In this document: positions 63,657-64,000 of the stretch, in pieces | Position numbering within the stretch: the first letter of the stretch is position 1 | How the letters are laid out: the number at the start of each line of letters is the position of its first letter | Assembly: GCF_009758255.1 (NCBI RefSeq) | Contig: NZ_WSEN01000003.1 | Location: 175,465-239,464 of the forward strand | Length of the DNA: 64,000 nucleotides | Direction: 5' to 3' | DNA from: Microbacterium sp. MAH-37 | GTDB taxonomy: Bacteria > Actinomycetota > Actinomycetes > Actinomycetales > Microbacteriaceae | Notes under the pieces: generated by a model | What the model was told of the DNA's origin: nothing | The model's database searches: none | What the model saw: only the letters and a program-made list of their open reading frames with translations | Position numbers and translations under genes: made by a program

Positions 63657-64000
63657 AATCACATGAGAACCGTCAGACCCAGGAAAAGATCTGACGGAAG
63701 TTTTCTTTAAGATGCTCGCGTCCACTGTGTAGTTCTCAAAGTACGGGCGGTCCCCCACCCCCGAAGCCAACCGGCAACAGAAGTAAGGGCCACAAGGAAT
63801 CAGAACAGCAGACCTCCCCGAAGAGAAGCCAACCGGCCCGGTCCCTCAGGACCCAACAGCGTGCAGCCACCACATCCCCGCAGCATCCCGTTCCAACTGC
63901 CGAAGCAGCGTACTGAGAACACCACGCATCCGTGATGGCATGTCAAATGTTCCACCCATGAGCTCCGGTCGGGAACATTCGTCCCGATTCCGGCTCTGTC
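63657..64000 (-). other. 16S-23S internal transcribed spacer (partial)
   Basis: This stretch lies upstream of the 23S gene on the minus strand. It contains the conserved actinobacterial spacer motif (minus strand TACTTTGAGAACTACACAGT, around 63725-63745). A hairpin CCGTCAGA/TCTGACGG (63670-63677 with 63690-63697) lies near the 23S 5' processing site. No tRNA gene was found, as is common in this group. The 16S gene is not reached. Confidence 0.8.

Noticed and set aside
63657..64000. tRNA-Ile or tRNA-Ala in the 16S-23S spacer
   Set aside because: No cloverleaf or TTCGA/GGTTC-type T-loop with a matching acceptor stem was found in the visible part.

Overview
The window is GC-rich bacterial chromosome with dense ATGA-type gene overlaps, leaderless-type promoters, a high-GC Gram-positive style rRNA operon, and gene content (DUF6458, DUF4166, MesX/MesD, class Ib NrdHIEF, NamZ) typical of Microbacteriaceae. 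It is most likely from Microbacterium or a close relative. No prophage, IS element, CRISPR array or tRNA gene was seen.

Layout. 1-6.0 kb: the C-terminal end of an HrpA-type helicase, then housekeeping metabolism (MDR oxidoreductase, MetY-like sulfhydrylase, Gfo/Idh oxidoreductase) and an NYN/OST-HTH putative RNase. 6.1-11.0 kb: an exported cell-wall turnover operon, nagZ-namZ-amiE-like. 11.2-18.7 kb: a DUF4166/epimerase pair, rhodanese and aldo/keto reductase, pgi, two VOC proteins and a GNAT. 19.1-24.5 kb: an FMN riboswitch with a type II lumazine synthase (ribH2), then a LysR regulator divergent from a mesX-mesD-flavin reductase operon for folate-independent methionine synthesis. Behind that operon lies a decayed fragment of a second ribH. 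24.6-28.5 kb: nrdHIEF on the minus strand with a tandem NrdR-box-like site upstream.

28.7-49.2 kb: a polyamine/GABA/beta-alanine region. It holds aminobutyraldehyde dehydrogenase, an Lrp regulator, two class III aminotransferases, a PuuB-like FAD oxidase with a cupin, a PucR regulator, methylmalonate-semialdehyde dehydrogenase, a YtcJ-like amidohydrolase and a complete PotABCD-type importer. The importer would bring in the polyamine and the oxidase, aminotransferases and dehydrogenases would take it to central metabolism. Embedded here are a Tat-exported beta-propeller protein of unknown role and a Vsr/DUF559-like nuclease gene bracketed by four related hairpin repeats.

49.3-53.4 kb: a CsoR/RcnR-like metal sensor, a DUF445 membrane protein and an exported GH43 glycosidase under two tandem palindromic operators. 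53.4-60.3 kb: an NAD(P)-binding protein, then the histidine-utilisation cluster hutH-hutU-hutI-hutG (minus strand) with a divergent IclR regulator. 60.3-64.0 kb: 5S and 23S rRNA and part of the 16S-23S spacer, all minus strand, so the 16S gene lies beyond the right edge.

The most unusual items are the MesX/MesD/flavin module with its ribH fossil, the hairpin-flanked nuclease gene, and a large palindrome that supplies the last three codons and stop codon of two convergent genes.
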